A stretch of DNA of 35,448 bases from an uncultured Acidobacteriia bacterium (GCA_903875575.1 CAIQWJ010000015.1:1-35448), one strand, 5' to 3'. Shown: positions 1 to 7,781, numbered from the stretch's first letter. Notes: a model not told the origin generated them from the sequence alone. Program-made: numbers and translations.

Positions 1-35
1 CGGGCTTCATGATTTACCAGTTCTGCCTTCTTCAT
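1..35 (-). CDS. HU-like DNA-binding protein, N-terminal edge only
   Basis: Only the first 11 codons lie in the window; the gene runs off the left edge. They read MKKAELVNHEA, which resembles the N-terminus of HU/IHF-type histone-like DNA-binding proteins (typically M-K/N-K-A/T-E-L-V/I). A GAGGG ribosome-binding site lies just upstream of the ATG on the minus strand. The gene is divergent from the Lys-rich peptide gene at 224. The HU assignment rests on very few residues and is tentative. Confidence 0.4.
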   Translation of the reverse strand, partial: MKKAELVNHEA

Positions 36-116
36 ACGCCCTCAGACTATCATTTGCCCGCGCCGACAACTACGTAAGCAGTTGATAACACAAGAAAAAA
101 TCGATGTGACTGATAA

Positions 117-154
117 ATGAACCATATTTAATGGCACCTTAAGGGATGGTTCAT
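117..154. promoter_or_regulatory. Perfect 9-bp inverted repeat in the leader of the Lys-rich peptide gene
   Basis: ATGAACCAT (117-125) is repeated as its exact reverse complement ATGGTTCAT (146-154) with a 20-base spacer. The spacer itself contains the 8-bp palindrome CCTTAAGG (137-144). The element lies 70 bases upstream of the peptide gene start at 224 and between two divergent genes. It could be an operator or an RNA hairpin in the leader; the regulator is unknown. Confidence 0.4.
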
Positions 155-223
155 GTCCGTTCCGCTATGATCTTTTCAGACGCTTCAACGTCGACATTTC
201 GAAATTTAAGGAGATCTAACACT

Positions 224-391
224 ATGAAAAAAATGATGACCATCGCTCTCGGCCTCGGCCTCGTCCTCGGTTCCCTCTCGTTCGCGGCTGATGCCCCGGC
301 GAAGTCGACCAAGAAAGCCAAGTCCACGGCTGCCAAGACCACCAAGGCAAAGCCGACCAAGGCTGCCAAGAAGTCCACAGCCAAGATGTAG
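224..391 (+). CDS. Small secreted Lys/Ala/Thr-rich peptide (55 aa)
   Basis: The ATG at 224 is chosen over an upstream in-frame GTG because an AAGGAG ribosome-binding site lies at 208-213. Residues 1-22 look like a signal peptide: MKKMM, then a hydrophobic Ala/Leu/Gly core ending SFA-AD. The remaining ~34 residues contain 11 lysines together with Ala, Thr, Ser and Pro, resembling the low-complexity tail of bacterial histone H1-like proteins. Unlike those DNA binders, this one appears to be exported, so it may bind acidic cell-envelope polymers; that is inference. A strong hairpin terminator follows directly. I recognise no specific family. Confidence 0.7.
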   Translation: MKKMMTIALGLGLVLGSLSFAADAPAKSTKKAKSTAAKTTKAKPTKAAKKSTAKM

Positions 392-397
392 TTTTCC

Positions 398-444
398 GGG
401 GCCGACCGACCTGGAAACTCAGGTCCGTCGGCCCCATCTATTTC
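398..444 (+). terminator. Hairpin terminator after the Lys-rich peptide gene
   Basis: A 16-bp stem (398-413 with 420-435) has a single mismatch and a six-base loop, GAAACT. It starts 7 bases after the stop codon and is followed by ATCTATTT, a weak T-tract. Confidence 0.7.
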
Positions 445-496
445 CCCCCTCCTGTTCTTCCCCCCTTCTTTTCCCCCTGACCTTTATCACTGCCTA

Positions 497-526
497 TTGA
501 CGGCATCCGTCGTAATCATCTAATCT
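497..526 (+). promoter_or_regulatory. Sigma-70-type promoter with overlapping palindrome, rrf2-cysK operon
   Basis: A -35 box TTGACG (497-502) and a -10-like box TAATCT (521-526) are separated by 18 bases. The small palindrome GACGG-CAT-CCGTC (499-511) overlaps the -35 box and would suit autoregulation by the Rrf2 protein encoded immediately downstream. The operator role is inferred. Confidence 0.45.
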
Positions 527-584
527 CTAGTAGTATTCTCCAGTTGCCATCTCTAGCGGCGGCAGGGGCATTAAGCTTGCATCG

Positions 585-1010
585 ATGAACATATCCGTTA
601 AGGGCGAATACGCGCTGCACGCCATTTTCGACCTCGCCTCACAGCCTGGCCGGGACCCGGTCCGGATTGCCGATATCGCGCGCCGTCAGCAAATTCCTCA
701 GAAATTTTTAGAACTCATCCTCGCCAGCCTGAAGCAGGGCGGTTTCGTCGAATCCCGCCGCGGTGCTGAAGGTGGCTATCTGCTGGCCCGGCGCCCGGAA
801 ACCATCAGCGTGGGCGACGTACTCCGCTTCGTCGAAGGCCGGCAGGAAGAACGATCGCGCGTCCGCCGGCAGGCCGATTCACCGCTGGGCGATCTTTGGG
901 AGCGAACCGACAAGGCCATGGACTCCGTCCTCGACGCCGCGACTTTCGCTCAACTGGTCCGCGACTGGACCGAACGTCATAACCGATTTGTACCGAACTG
1001 GGAGATCTGA
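585..1010 (+). CDS. Rrf2-family transcriptional regulator (CymR/IscR-like)
   Basis: The 141-residue protein has the Rrf2 winged-helix fold. It starts [13 protein letters not shown], has a helix-turn-helix around residues 28-60 ([19 protein letters not shown]) and the wing signature [14 protein letters not shown] near residues 57-70. The length is typical. The three cysteines that bind Fe-S in IscR or NsrR are absent, so it is more like CymR, which senses cysteine status through contact with cysteine synthase. Its stop overlaps the cysK start by one base (TGATG), so the two are translationally coupled. A role as repressor of cysteine synthesis is a good inference from this context. No strong Shine-Dalgarno lies near the ATG. 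Confidence 0.88.
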   Translation: MNISVKGEYALHAIFDLASQPGRDPVRIADIARRQQIPQKFLELILASLKQGGFVESRRGAEGGYLLARRPETISVGDVLRFVEGRQEERSRVRRQADSPLGDLWERTDKAMDSVLDAATFAQLVRDWTERHNRFVPNWEI

Positions 1011-1966
1011 TGTATTTTCAGGACAATTCATTCAGCATTGGACGGACGCCGCTCGTCCGCTTGAATCGCGTCACAGACGGGGCTCCCGTCACGCTCTTAG
1101 CGAAAGTCGAGGGTCGCAATCCGGCCTACTCCGTCAAGTGCCGCATCGGCGCAGCCATGATCTGGGACGCCGAAAAGCGTGGAATCCTCAAGCCGGGCAA
1201 GGAACTGATTGAGCCCACCAGCGGCAATACCGGTATCGCTCTCGCTTTTGTGGCGGCTGCGCGCGGTTATCCCATCACGCTGACCATGCCGGAGACCATG
1301 TCGATCGAGCGCCGCAAGGTGCTGGGCGTTTTCGGGGCCAAGCTCGTACTGACCGAAGGCTCACGCGGCATGGCTGGCGCCATCGCCAAGGCGCAGGAGA
1401 TTGTGGCCTCTGACCCCGACCGCTACGTCCTGCTCCAACAGTTCGAGAATCCCGCCAATCCGGAAATCCACGTGAAGACCACGGGCCCTGAAATCTGGGA
1501 GGATACCGAAGGCCAGATCGACGCCTTTGTCTCCGGCGTCGGCACCGGCGGCACCATCACCGGCGTCTCCCGGTATATCAAGCAGGTTAAAGGTAAGTCC
1601 ATTGTTACCATTGCAGTGGAGCCAACGGCCAGTCCGGTCATCACCCAGACCCGCCATGGCGACCCCATCAAGCCCGGTCCCCATAAAATTCAGGGCATCG
1701 GTGCCGGTTTTATCCCCGGTAACCTCGATCTCTCCCTCATCGACCGCGTGGAACAGGTGACCAACGAGGAATCCATTGAAATGGCCCGCCGCCTGGCTCG
1801 GGAAGAAGGCATCCTGGCCGGTATTTCCTGCGGTGCCGCAGTGGCAGCGGCAGTCCGAATCGCCAAAGAGGAGCAATTCAAGGGCAAGACGATCGTGACA
1901 ATTCTGCCGGATTCAGGTGAACGCTACCTCAGCAGCATTCTTTTTGAGGGAATGTTCGAAGCATAA
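1010..1966 (+). CDS. cysK: Cysteine synthase A (O-acetylserine sulfhydrylase)
   Basis: This 318-residue PLP enzyme converts O-acetylserine and sulfide to cysteine and acetate in the cytoplasm. The Schiff-base lysine is K43 in [11 protein letters not shown]. The substrate-binding loop [10 protein letters not shown] lies near residues 69-78 and the phosphate-cup loop [10 protein letters not shown] near 176-185. The sequence follows enteric CysK closely, including [18 protein letters not shown] and [13 protein letters not shown]. It is coupled by a 1-base overlap to the Rrf2 regulator. No serine acetyltransferase (cysE) lies nearby. A strong terminator follows. CysM is less likely given the CysK-type motifs. 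Confidence 0.96.
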   Translation: MYFQDNSFSIGRTPLVRLNRVTDGAPVTLLAKVEGRNPAYSVKCRIGAAMIWDAEKRGILKPGKELIEPTSGNTGIALAFVAAARGYPITLTMPETMSIERRKVLGVFGAKLVLTEGSRGMAGAIAKAQEIVASDPDRYVLLQQFENPANPEIHVKTTGPEIWEDTEGQIDAFVSGVGTGGTITGVSRYIKQVKGKSIVTIAVEPTASPVITQTRHGDPIKPGPHKIQGIGAGFIPGNLDLSLIDRVEQVTNEESIEMARRLAREEGILAGISCGAAVAAAVRIAKEEQFKGKTIVTILPDSGERYLSSILFEGMFEA

Positions 1967-2032
1967 CGTTTCCTCCGCGCCACGTGTAACCTCGCCAGCG
2001 GACGCTGCGCCTGAACATTAACCCCGTTGTAC

Positions 2033-2080
2033 GCGGGCACACTCACCCCCCTCTACCCCCCCCCGAGTGTGCCCGCATTC
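2033..2080 (+). terminator. Terminator of the rrf2-cysK operon
   Basis: A perfect 12-bp stem, GCGGGCACACTC (2033-2044) with GAGTGTGCCCGC (2065-2076), encloses a C-rich 20-base loop and is followed by ATTCTTT. Confidence 0.8.
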
Positions 2081-2148
2081 TTTAAAACTCCGCACAAAAT
2101 TCGCTTGGTCTTCGTATATTCTTGATATGGCGCTCCGGTGGCCATTCG

Positions 2149-2535
2149 ATGAAACGGTTTAATCTACCTCTCACTGCGGCCATCTCCGCCGCCATGCTCG
2201 CCTCTTCCTCCTGTTCCGACCGCAACGAATGGCAGGCCAACCAGAATACCCGGGTCTGCACCGATGCCAACGGCAACCGCGTTGAAGAGGGTCGCTGCCA
2301 GCAGTCCGACGGCGGCTACAATCCCTATCGCTGGTATTACATTTCCCACGGCGGTTACATTCCCTATTACGGAGGTCCCGTAGGCGGTGGTTTTTACTCG
2401 GCCCCGGCTGGCACGCAGGGTTCCTACAGTACCGCCCCATCCAGCCCCCCGGCGGGTTCCGTCACACGCGGCGGTTTCGGCAGCATCGGCAGCAGCCACG
2501 CCGGTGGTGGCGAGGGCGGGGGCGGCGGCGAATAA
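2149..2535 (+). CDS. YgiB-like secreted/lipoprotein-like protein (DUF1190 type)
   Basis: This is a 128-residue protein from the ATG at 2149; an in-frame TTG at 2122 is less likely. The N-terminus MKRFNLPLTAAISAAM is signal-peptide-like and leads to LASSSC, an imperfect lipobox. The middle is rich in Gly, Tyr and Pro. The C-terminus carries SVTRGGFGSIG and a Gly/Glu-rich tail, which matches the 'TVTRGGFG' signature near the end of E. coli YgiB. The gene lies one base upstream of a YgiC homolog, the same order as enteric ygiB-ygiC. Gene order and C-terminal motif support the call; overall similarity is low and the molecular role is unknown. Confidence 0.65.
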   Translation: MKRFNLPLTAAISAAMLASSSCSDRNEWQANQNTRVCTDANGNRVEEGRCQQSDGGYNPYRWYYISHGGYIPYYGGPVGGGFYSAPAGTQGSYSTAPSSPPAGSVTRGGFGSIGSSHAGGGEGGGGGE

Positions 2536-2536
2536 T

Positions 2537-3676
2537 ATGCAGCGCATCGCGATTTCCCCCCGCCGTGACTGGCAAAAAACCGTCGAAGACCTCGGTCTCA
2601 TCTGGCACACCTTAGCCGATGGCAAGCCTTACTGGAACGAATCGGCTTACTACCGCTTCTCCGCGTCCCAGGTAGACACCTTAGAAGCCGCTACGGCGGA
2701 ACTCTACCGCATCTGCATGGAAGCCGGCCAGCACGTCATCGATAACAATCTCTTCGCGCGCTTCGGCATCCCGGATTTCATGGTGCCGATCATCCGCCGC
2801 AGCTGGAACGAAGAGCCACCGGCCCTGAACCACGGCCGGTTTGACCTGGGCTATGACGGCATCCGCCCGCCGAAGCTCTTCGAATACAACTGCGACACCC
2901 CCACCTCCATGCTGGAAGCCGCCGTCATCCAGTGGGACTGGAAGGAATCCGTTTTCCCGAAGAGCGACCAGTTCAACAGTCTGCACGACAAACTGCTGGC
3001 CAAATGGAAGGATATTGTGCCGTATCTGAAGGGCGGCAGAGTTCACTTCGGACATGTGGACGATACGGCCGGCGAAGATACCCTCACCGTCGCCTACCTT
3101 CGGGATCTGGCCGAACAGGTCGGCCTGAAAACCACTGGTATCTTCATGCGCGACATCGGCTGGAATGACACCGCGCGCCGCTTTGTCGATCTCGACAGCT
3201 ACCCCATCGACGTGCTCTTCCACCTTTATCCCTGGGAGTGGCTGGTCAAAGAACAGTTCGGTCCGTACATCGCAGATTCCGACGCCACCATGGGCTGGAT
3301 TGAACCGCCATGGAAGATGATGCTCAGCAATAAGGCGATTCTGCCGGTGCTTTGGGAGTTATTCCCCAACCACCCGAATCTGCTGCCCGCTTACTTCGAA
3401 CCAAAGGGCGCGAAGTACGTGAAGAAGCCGCTGCTCTCCCGCGAAGGTGCGAACCTCACCATCGTGAAGGATGGTGCCACGATAGCTGGCACCGACGATG
3501 GTGCCAGCCCCGAGGGCTACATTTATCAGGAGCTGTACGATCTGCCGAATTTCGGCAGCAACCGACCGGTAATCGGCAGTTGGGTTGTGGACGGCGCGCC
3601 GGCAGGCATGGGTATTCGCGAAGACGATCTCATCACAGGCAACACGGCGCGCTTCGTGCCGCATGTCTTCGAATAA
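2537..3676 (+). CDS. ygiC: Glutathionylspermidine synthase-family ATP-grasp protein (YgiC/YjfC-like)
   Basis: This 379-residue protein begins at the ATG one base after the ygiB-like stop. It matches the Gsp-synthetase C-terminal domain family along its length. Motifs shared with E. coli YgiC include CDTPTSMLEAA, SDQFNSL, LYPWEW, NKAILPVLWE, FPNHPNLLPAYF, KKPLLSREGAN, IGSWVVDG and a C-terminus ending RFVPHVFE. The amidase half of bifunctional Gsp is absent, as in YgiC. The family is predicted to form peptide/polyamine amide bonds using ATP, but the physiological substrate of YgiC proteins is not established. Pairing with a secreted YgiB-like protein suggests an envelope-related role. Confidence 0.9.
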   Translation: MQRIAISPRRDWQKTVEDLGLIWHTLADGKPYWNESAYYRFSASQVDTLEAATAELYRICMEAGQHVIDNNLFARFGIPDFMVPIIRRSWNEEPPALNHGRFDLGYDGIRPPKLFEYNCDTPTSMLEAAVIQWDWKESVFPKSDQFNSLHDKLLAKWKDIVPYLKGGRVHFGHVDDTAGEDTLTVAYLRDLAEQVGLKTTGIFMRDIGWNDTARRFVDLDSYPIDVLFHLYPWEWLVKEQFGPYIADSDATMGWIEPPWKMMLSNKAILPVLWELFPNHPNLLPAYFEPKGAKYVKKPLLSREGANLTIVKDGATIAGTDDGASPEGYIYQELYDLPNFGSNRPVIGSWVVDGAPAGMGIREDDLITGNTARFVPHVFE

Positions 3677-3730
3677 GGAGTGGCCCACCGGTACGCCCCC
3701 CGCCTCACTGACAGGCAGGGTCCCGACACA

Positions 3731-3755
3731 GAACCGCGACTAAAAGGAGCGGCAC
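3731..3755 (+). repeat. Dispersed 25-base repeat, copy 1
   Basis: The copy begins GAACCGCGACT and ends GGAGCGGCAC. It is identical over 25 bases to copy 2 at 15620-15644. CCGC and GCGG form inverted ends around the core. It lies in the convergent gap between ygiC and the aminotransferase gene. Confidence 0.8.
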
Positions 3756-3774
3756 GCTAACCCACCGGCGTGCC
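3751..3774. terminator. Hairpin between convergent genes, possible terminator
   Basis: GGCACGC (3751-3757) pairs perfectly with GCGTGCC (3768-3774) across a 10-base loop. It lies between the convergent ygiC and aminotransferase genes and partly overlaps repeat copy 1. There is no T-tract, so terminator function is uncertain. Confidence 0.35.
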
Positions 3775-3786
3775 CGACGCCCCCCC

Positions 3787-4971
3787 CTAATTCGTCTTCA
3801 GGAAATGCCCGATAGCCCGTGTCGCCTGCCGTATCCGGTGCTCATTCTCCACCAGCGCGAAGCGCACAAAGCCTTCGCCCATGGGGCCGAACCCGATACC
3901 CGGCGAAACCACCACCAGGGCATCCTGCACCAGCTTCTTCGCAAACTCAAGCGAGCCCATCGCCCGGAACTTCTCTGGCAATTCAGCCCACAGGAACATG
4001 GTCCCCTTCGGCGGCTCCACAATCCACCCAGCCTTTGCCAGACCATCCACCAACACATCGCGCCGATGCTGATAAGACGCGCAGATCCGTTCGGTATCCG
4101 CCTCGCACTCGCGCAGCGCCACAATCGACGCGATCTGAATCGGCTGGAACGTGCCGTAATCGAGGTAGCTCTTAATCCGAGCCAGCGCCGCAATGATGCG
4201 AGCGTTGCCCAGGCAATATCCAACCCGCCAGCCCGCCATCTCATAGCTCTTCGACATGGAGAAAATCTCCACGCAAAGGTCCTTCGCGCCCGGAACCTGG
4301 AGAATGCTTGGCGGTTTGTAACCGTCGAACCCAAGGTCGGCATAGGCGAAGTCGTGAACAATAATCGTCCCGTGCTTCCGCGCCAGTTCCACAATCTTCG
4401 TCAGGAACGGCAGGTCCACGCAAGTCGTCGTCGGATTGTGCGGGAACGAAATCAGCAGCATCTTCGGCGGCTTGGGCGACTCGCGATACAGCGCCTCCAG
4501 CCGGTTCAGAAACTCATCCGCCGTCGGCATCGGCAGCAACTGGGCGTGGCCCTCGGCCATAATGACGCCGTACTGGTGAATCGGATATGCCGGGTTCGGC
4601 GAAACGACGATATCGCCGGGGCCGATGGTCGCAAACAGCAGATGCGCCAGGGCGTCCTTGGCACCAATGGTGACGATCGCCTCGGTCTCCGAATTGAGAT
4701 CCACATCGTACTTCCGCTTATAGCGGGCGCAGATCTCCTCACGAAGTTTCGGGATGCCGCGCGACATGGAATACCGGTGGTTACGCGGGTTCCGCGCGGC
4801 CTCACACAGCTTGTCCACAATCACCTGCGGGGTCTCGCCATCGGGGTTACCCATACCGAGATCGACAACATCCATCTGTGCTGCCCGTGCCTTTGCGCGC
4901 ATCTCATTGAGAACGGCGAAGACATAGGGGGGCAGTTTCTGGATTCTGTAGAACTCTTCTGTACCTGACAT
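3787..4971 (-). CDS. alaC: AlaC-type pyridoxal-phosphate aminotransferase
   Basis: The 394-residue protein is a class I/II aminotransferase acting in amino-acid synthesis, probably glutamate + pyruvate to alanine. The PLP lysine sits in [12 protein letters not shown] near residue 242. Other family motifs are [36 protein letters not shown] and VVSPGIGFG. The sequence parallels E. coli AlaC from the N-terminal [10 protein letters not shown] to the C-terminal [15 protein letters not shown] chose the ATG at 4971; an ATG four codons upstream (4983) is equally possible and neither has a clear ribosome-binding site. The gene is divergent from tRNA-Glu and convergent with ygiC. LL-diaminopimelate aminotransferase is the main alternative. 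Confidence 0.88.
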   Translation of the reverse strand: MSGTEEFYRIQKLPPYVFAVLNEMRAKARAAQMDVVDLGMGNPDGETPQVIVDKLCEAARNPRNHRYSMSRGIPKLREEICARYKRKYDVDLNSETEAIVTIGAKDALAHLLFATIGPGDIVVSPNPAYPIHQYGVIMAEGHAQLLPMPTADEFLNRLEALYRESPKPPKMLLISFPHNPTTTCVDLPFLTKIVELARKHGTIIVHDFAYADLGFDGYKPPSILQVPGAKDLCVEIFSMSKSYEMAGWRVGYCLGNARIIAALARIKSYLDYGTFQPIQIASIVALRECEADTERICASYQHRRDVLVDGLAKAGWIVEPPKGTMFLWAELPEKFRAMGSLEFAKKLVQDALVVVSPGIGFGPMGEGFVRFALVENEHRIRQATRAIGHFLKTN

Positions 4972-5095
4972 GGGAGCTTTCATTTTACCCGGCAGGGGGC
5001 GCTGGCGGCGAAAAACACCGGTTTGGCCGGACCGCAGGGGGTGTTTTCCAGCCCAGCGAAACCAGCATGCTAAATTGGAGTTCTGGCCCCATCGC

Positions 5096-5171
5096 GTCCC
5101 CATCGTCCAGAGGCCTAGGACATCGCCCTTTCACGGCGGTAACGAGGGTTCGAATCCCTCTGGGGACGCCA
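5096..5171 (+). tRNA. tRNA-Glu (anticodon UUC)
   Basis: The 76-base cloverleaf has a seven-pair acceptor stem (GTCCCCA at 5096-5102 with TGGGGAC at 5161-5167), discriminator G, and an encoded CCA at 5169-5171. The anticodon loop CTTTCAC gives anticodon TTC at 5130-5132, and the T-loop GGTTCGAATCC is standard. It matches bacterial tRNA-Glu closely. A TAAATT box lies at 5071-5076, 19 bases before the mature 5' end. Confidence 0.97.
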
Positions 5172-5414
5172 TTTCATTTCAAGTACTTCCAGGCGCTCAG
5201 CCGCCCGTGGGAGCCACATCCCCATAAGTTCAGCCCATCCTTCCGGTGCTCTGACCGCGTCACCTTTGGCCCCATCCGCGTCACTCGGGGCAATCATGAG
5301 ACTCCTTTCCTGCAGAGGCTATCATGAAGCTTAGAGGCTGGCGAGCGAAATGACCCTACTGCCCACGACACCACCGCACCCACGGCAGCCGGTCGCCCAT
5401 CACGGAAGGCCCCA

Positions 5415-5963
5415 ATGCCGGTAACCATCGGCAGTAAACCCGAAAGCACATTCGCCGATCCCATCGGCCTCCTCGGCGATTGCCACCGTCGCATCGAACG
5501 CTTCCTCGCCGTACTCGTTAAAGTTGCCGGTGAAGCCCGTGGTGGCCCCATGTCCGAAGACCAGCGCACTGCCTGCACTACCGCGCTCCGCTACTTCCGT
5601 GAAGCCGCTCCGAAACATACCGCCGACGAGGAAGAGAGTCTCTTCCCCCGTCTTCGCGCCATCGACCGGCCAGACGTCCAGACCCTCCTCACGAAGGTAG
5701 CCAGCCTGGAAGAAGATCATGTCCTCGCCGGCACCGGACACGCTGAAGTGGACCGCCTGGGCTGCCTGTGGCTCGCTCAGGATCACCTGTCGCCAGAACA
5801 AAGCGCTCGCCTCAATACCGTGCTGGGGGAACTCGCGGAACTCTATCGCCACCACATCGAAATTGAAGATCGCGATGTGTTCCCGCTCTCCGCCGCCGTT
5901 CTGTCGCCGGCCGATCAAAAAGCCATCGGCGCGGAAATGGCGTCGCGTCGCAATCTGATCTAG
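5415..5963 (+). CDS. Hemerythrin HHE-domain protein
   Basis: The 182-residue soluble protein has the helical hemerythrin pattern that binds a non-heme di-iron centre. H24 lies in LGDCHRRIERF, H68 in KHTADEEESLFPRL, a further His pair in LEEDHVLAGTGH (about 100-109), and the last in YRHHIEIEDRDVFP (about 145-156). The proteins act in oxygen, nitric-oxide or iron handling. GGAAGG at 5404-5409 serves as ribosome-binding site for the ATG. The gene stands alone between tRNA-Glu and a toxin-antitoxin pair. The 240 bases before it (5172-5414) hold no gene or repeat that I can see. Confidence 0.85.
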   Translation: MPVTIGSKPESTFADPIGLLGDCHRRIERFLAVLVKVAGEARGGPMSEDQRTACTTALRYFREAAPKHTADEEESLFPRLRAIDRPDVQTLLTKVASLEEDHVLAGTGHAEVDRLGCLWLAQDHLSPEQSARLNTVLGELAELYRHHIEIEDRDVFPLSAAVLSPADQKAIGAEMASRRNLI

Positions 5964-5977
5964 ACAAGGTTTAATCG

Positions 5978-6001
5978 TAACGTCAAGGCTTTAAGACGTT
6001 A
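5978..6001 (+). promoter_or_regulatory. Palindromic operator of the RelB/RelE-type pair
   Basis: TAACGTC (5978-5984) and GACGTTA (5995-6001) form a perfect 7-bp inverted repeat with a 10-base spacer. The right arm runs into the -10-like box TATAGT (6000-6005), which ends six bases before the antitoxin ATG. This placement fits autorepression by an RHH antitoxin. Confidence 0.6.
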
Positions 6002-6011
6002 TAGTGACATC

Positions 6012-6242
6012 ATGCTGCAGGCAAAGCACGCCACCGTCTATTTCGAGCCAGGCTTGCACCAAGCCCTACGCGTGAAGGCCGCTGAAACCGACCAAAGTGT
6101 TTCCGAATTGGTGAATGCGTCGGTCCGTCGTGCGCTCGCGGAAGACGCCGACGATCTCGCCGCGTTTGAAAGCCGCGCGACGGAGCCTGTTCTGTCGTTT
6201 GAGAAGGTTCTGAAGGACATGAAGCGGCGTGGCAAGCTATAG
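6012..6242 (+). CDS. Ribbon-helix-helix antitoxin (RelB/CopG-like)
   Basis: The 76-residue protein starts with a β-strand, HATVYFEPGLHQALRVKAA, followed by SVSELVNASVRRALAED. This is the ribbon-helix-helix DNA-binding pattern of plasmid-style antitoxins. The acidic C-terminal part ending KDMKRRGKL would contact the toxin. The start is only six bases after a TATAGT box with no Shine-Dalgarno, suggesting a leaderless mRNA. The gene overlaps the toxin start by 14 bases. Confidence 0.8.
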   Translation: MLQAKHATVYFEPGLHQALRVKAAETDQSVSELVNASVRRALAEDADDLAAFESRATEPVLSFEKVLKDMKRRGKL

Positions 6243-6489
6243 CCTGCAGATCAAGACCTCGGCCGCTAAAGAACTCGAAGCGACGCCGAAAAAAGGATCG
6301 GGAGCGCCTCGCGGCGAAGATTGGCACTCTCACCATTACCCCTCGTCCACTGGGTCGGAGAAGCTATCTGGCCACGAAAAGTATCGCATCCGCCAAGGCA
6401 ATTATCGCGTGCTCTACGAGGTCGACGATACTCAGTCCACCATCACCATCGTAAAAATCGGCCATCGCAGAGACGTCTACCGAAGCTAA
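6229..6489 (+). CDS. RelE/ParE-superfamily toxin with two compensating frameshifts
   Basis: The frame is open for 86 residues from a GTG that overlaps the antitoxin. The first ~22 residues (SYSLQIKTSAAKELEA) and the last ~44 (GSEKLSGHEKYRIRQGNYRVLYEVDD to GHRRDVYRS) are clearly RelE-like. Residues ~23-41 are not. In the +1 frame the same DNA (from 6296) reads DRERLAAKIGTLTITPRPLG, the normal RelE middle helix region. So a base has been gained near 6295 and one lost near 6352. The encoded protein keeps the C-terminal catalytic region but has a scrambled segment, so it may be inactive or attenuated. A sequencing artefact is possible. Confidence 0.75.
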   Translation: MASYSLQIKTSAAKELEATPKKGSGAPRGEDWHSHHYPSSTGSEKLSGHEKYRIRQGNYRVLYEVDDTQSTITIVKIGHRRDVYRS

Positions 6490-6660
6490 TCTCCGACGGC
6501 AACCGCATCGGCGTGGTCAACAACCAGAACATCGAGCGGAAGGTCGGCACCTTAACCAGCTTCAGCCCCAGTTGCGCCTCCTGTAATGGACCCCAAAACC
6601 TGGACAAAAAGCGAGCCGGTTCTTAGATAGAAAAGCGGCATTGGAAATGAAGGAGAGTCA

Positions 6661-6951
6661 ATGCCCAAAACGAGAAAGAGTCACCCGCCCAGCCTGAAGG
6701 CCAAAGTCGCCGTAGAGGCCATCCGGGCACACAAGACCGCAGCGCAGATCGCGCAGATGTTCGGCGTCCATCCGACCCAGGTGGGTGGCTGGAAAAAGCA
6801 GGCGCTGGCCGGTTTGCCTGATGTCTTCGGCAACGGTCGCGACCAGATCCGCGAGCAGGCCGACGCGGAAAAAGACGAACTGTACAAACAGATCGGCCAA
6901 CTGAAAGTGGAACTGGACTTCTTAAAAAAAAGAGCCGGCCTCCTGAGCTGA
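6661..6951 (+). CDS. IS3-family transposase OrfA
   Basis: The 96-residue protein has an N-terminal helix-turn-helix (AAQIAQMFGVHPTQVGGWKKQAL) for terminal-repeat binding and a C-terminal leucine-zipper-like helix (EKDELYKQIGQLKVELDFLKK). GAAGGAGAG upstream is a good ribosome-binding site. Just before the stop is a run of eight A (6924-6931), the site for programmed -1 frameshifting into orfB. Confidence 0.93.
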   Translation: MPKTRKSHPPSLKAKVAVEAIRAHKTAAQIAQMFGVHPTQVGGWKKQALAGLPDVFGNGRDQIREQADAEKDELYKQIGQLKVELDFLKKRAGLLS

Positions 6952-7781
6952 AGGCCGAGGACCGACGTCTATGGATCGATCCACAGCACGAGTACCTGAG
7001 CATCGGACAACAGTGCGAACTGCTCGGGCTGCCGCGCTCCACGTACTACTACGAACCACGGCCGGAGAGCGCAGAGAACCTGCGCCTCCTCCGTCGCCTC
7101 GACGAACTGTATATGGAGTACCCGTTCTTCGGCAGCCGCCGAATGGCCGTCACGCTGGAGGTAAACCGCAAACGCATTCAGAGGCTGATGCGCATTCTCG
7201 GCGTCGAAGCGCTCTACCCCAAACCGAATCTGAGCCGACCGGACTCGGGTCACGAGATCTATCCGTATCTGCTGCGCGGCGTCCCCATCGTTCGGCCCAA
7301 TCAGGTCTGGAGTACCGATATTACTTACATTCCGATGCATGGCAGCTTCCTCTGCCTGGTTGCCGTCATGGACTGGTTCAGCCGCTTCGTGCTCAGTTGG
7401 GAACTTTCCAATACGATGGAAATCAGCTTCTGCCTCGGGGCGCAGCAAGCTGCGTTCCGCTTCGGTCAGCCGGACATCTGGAACAACGATCAGGGTTCTC
7501 AGTTCACCGCCGCCGATTTCCTGGCACCTCTCAAACAGCGCGGCATCTCGATCAGTATGGATGGCCGGGGCCGCGCGCTCGACAACGTTTTCATCGAACG
7601 CTTATGGCGATCGCTGAAGTACGAACTCATCTATCCCGGCGACTTCGCCGACGGACGGCAATTGTTCGCGGCGCTGCAGCGCTACTTCCACTTCTACAAT
7701 CACCAGCGCCCGCACCAGGCACTGGGCTACAAAACGCCCGCGGAACTGTTCCCGCACAGGTCAATAAGCAAACGTACGTGA
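6924..7781 (+). CDS. IS3-family transposase OrfB (DDE integrase core), reached by -1 frameshift
   Basis: The frame continues from the A-run with LKKKSRPPELKAEDRR and runs to the stop at 7781. The first in-frame start codon is only at 7113, so expression is expected as an OrfAB fusion through slippage at A-AAA-AAA (6924-6930). The rve integrase core carries the catalytic triad: D in WSTDITYIP, D in WNNDQGSQFT and E in DNVFIERLWRSLKYE. The HTH_21-like region HEYLSIGQQCELLGLPRSTYY precedes it. The C-terminus YNHQRPHQALGYKTPAE is typical. The element looks intact and potentially active. Confidence 0.93.
   Translation, partial: KKKSRPPELKAEDRRLWIDPQHEYLSIGQQCELLGLPRSTYYYEPRPESAENLRLLRRLDELYMEYPFFGSRRMAVTLEVNRKRIQRLMRILGVEALYPKPNLSRPDSGHEIYPYLLRGVPIVRPNQVWSTDITYIPMHGSFLCLVAVMDWFSRFVLSWELSNTMEISFCLGAQQAAFRFGQPDIWNNDQGSQFTAADFLAPLKQRGISISMDGRGRALDNVFIERLWRSLKYELIYPGDFADGRQLFAALQRYFHFYNHQRPHQALGYKTPAELFPHRSISKRT

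Noticed and set aside
2122-2148. TTG start for the YgiB-like gene
   Set aside because: It directly abuts a TATATT box and adds residues before the signal-peptide-like MKRFNLPL; the ATG at 2149 is better.
3805-4968. A 387-codon open frame antisense to the aminotransferase gene
   Set aside because: Shadow of a C-rich coding strand; Arg/His-rich low-complexity product without any motif.
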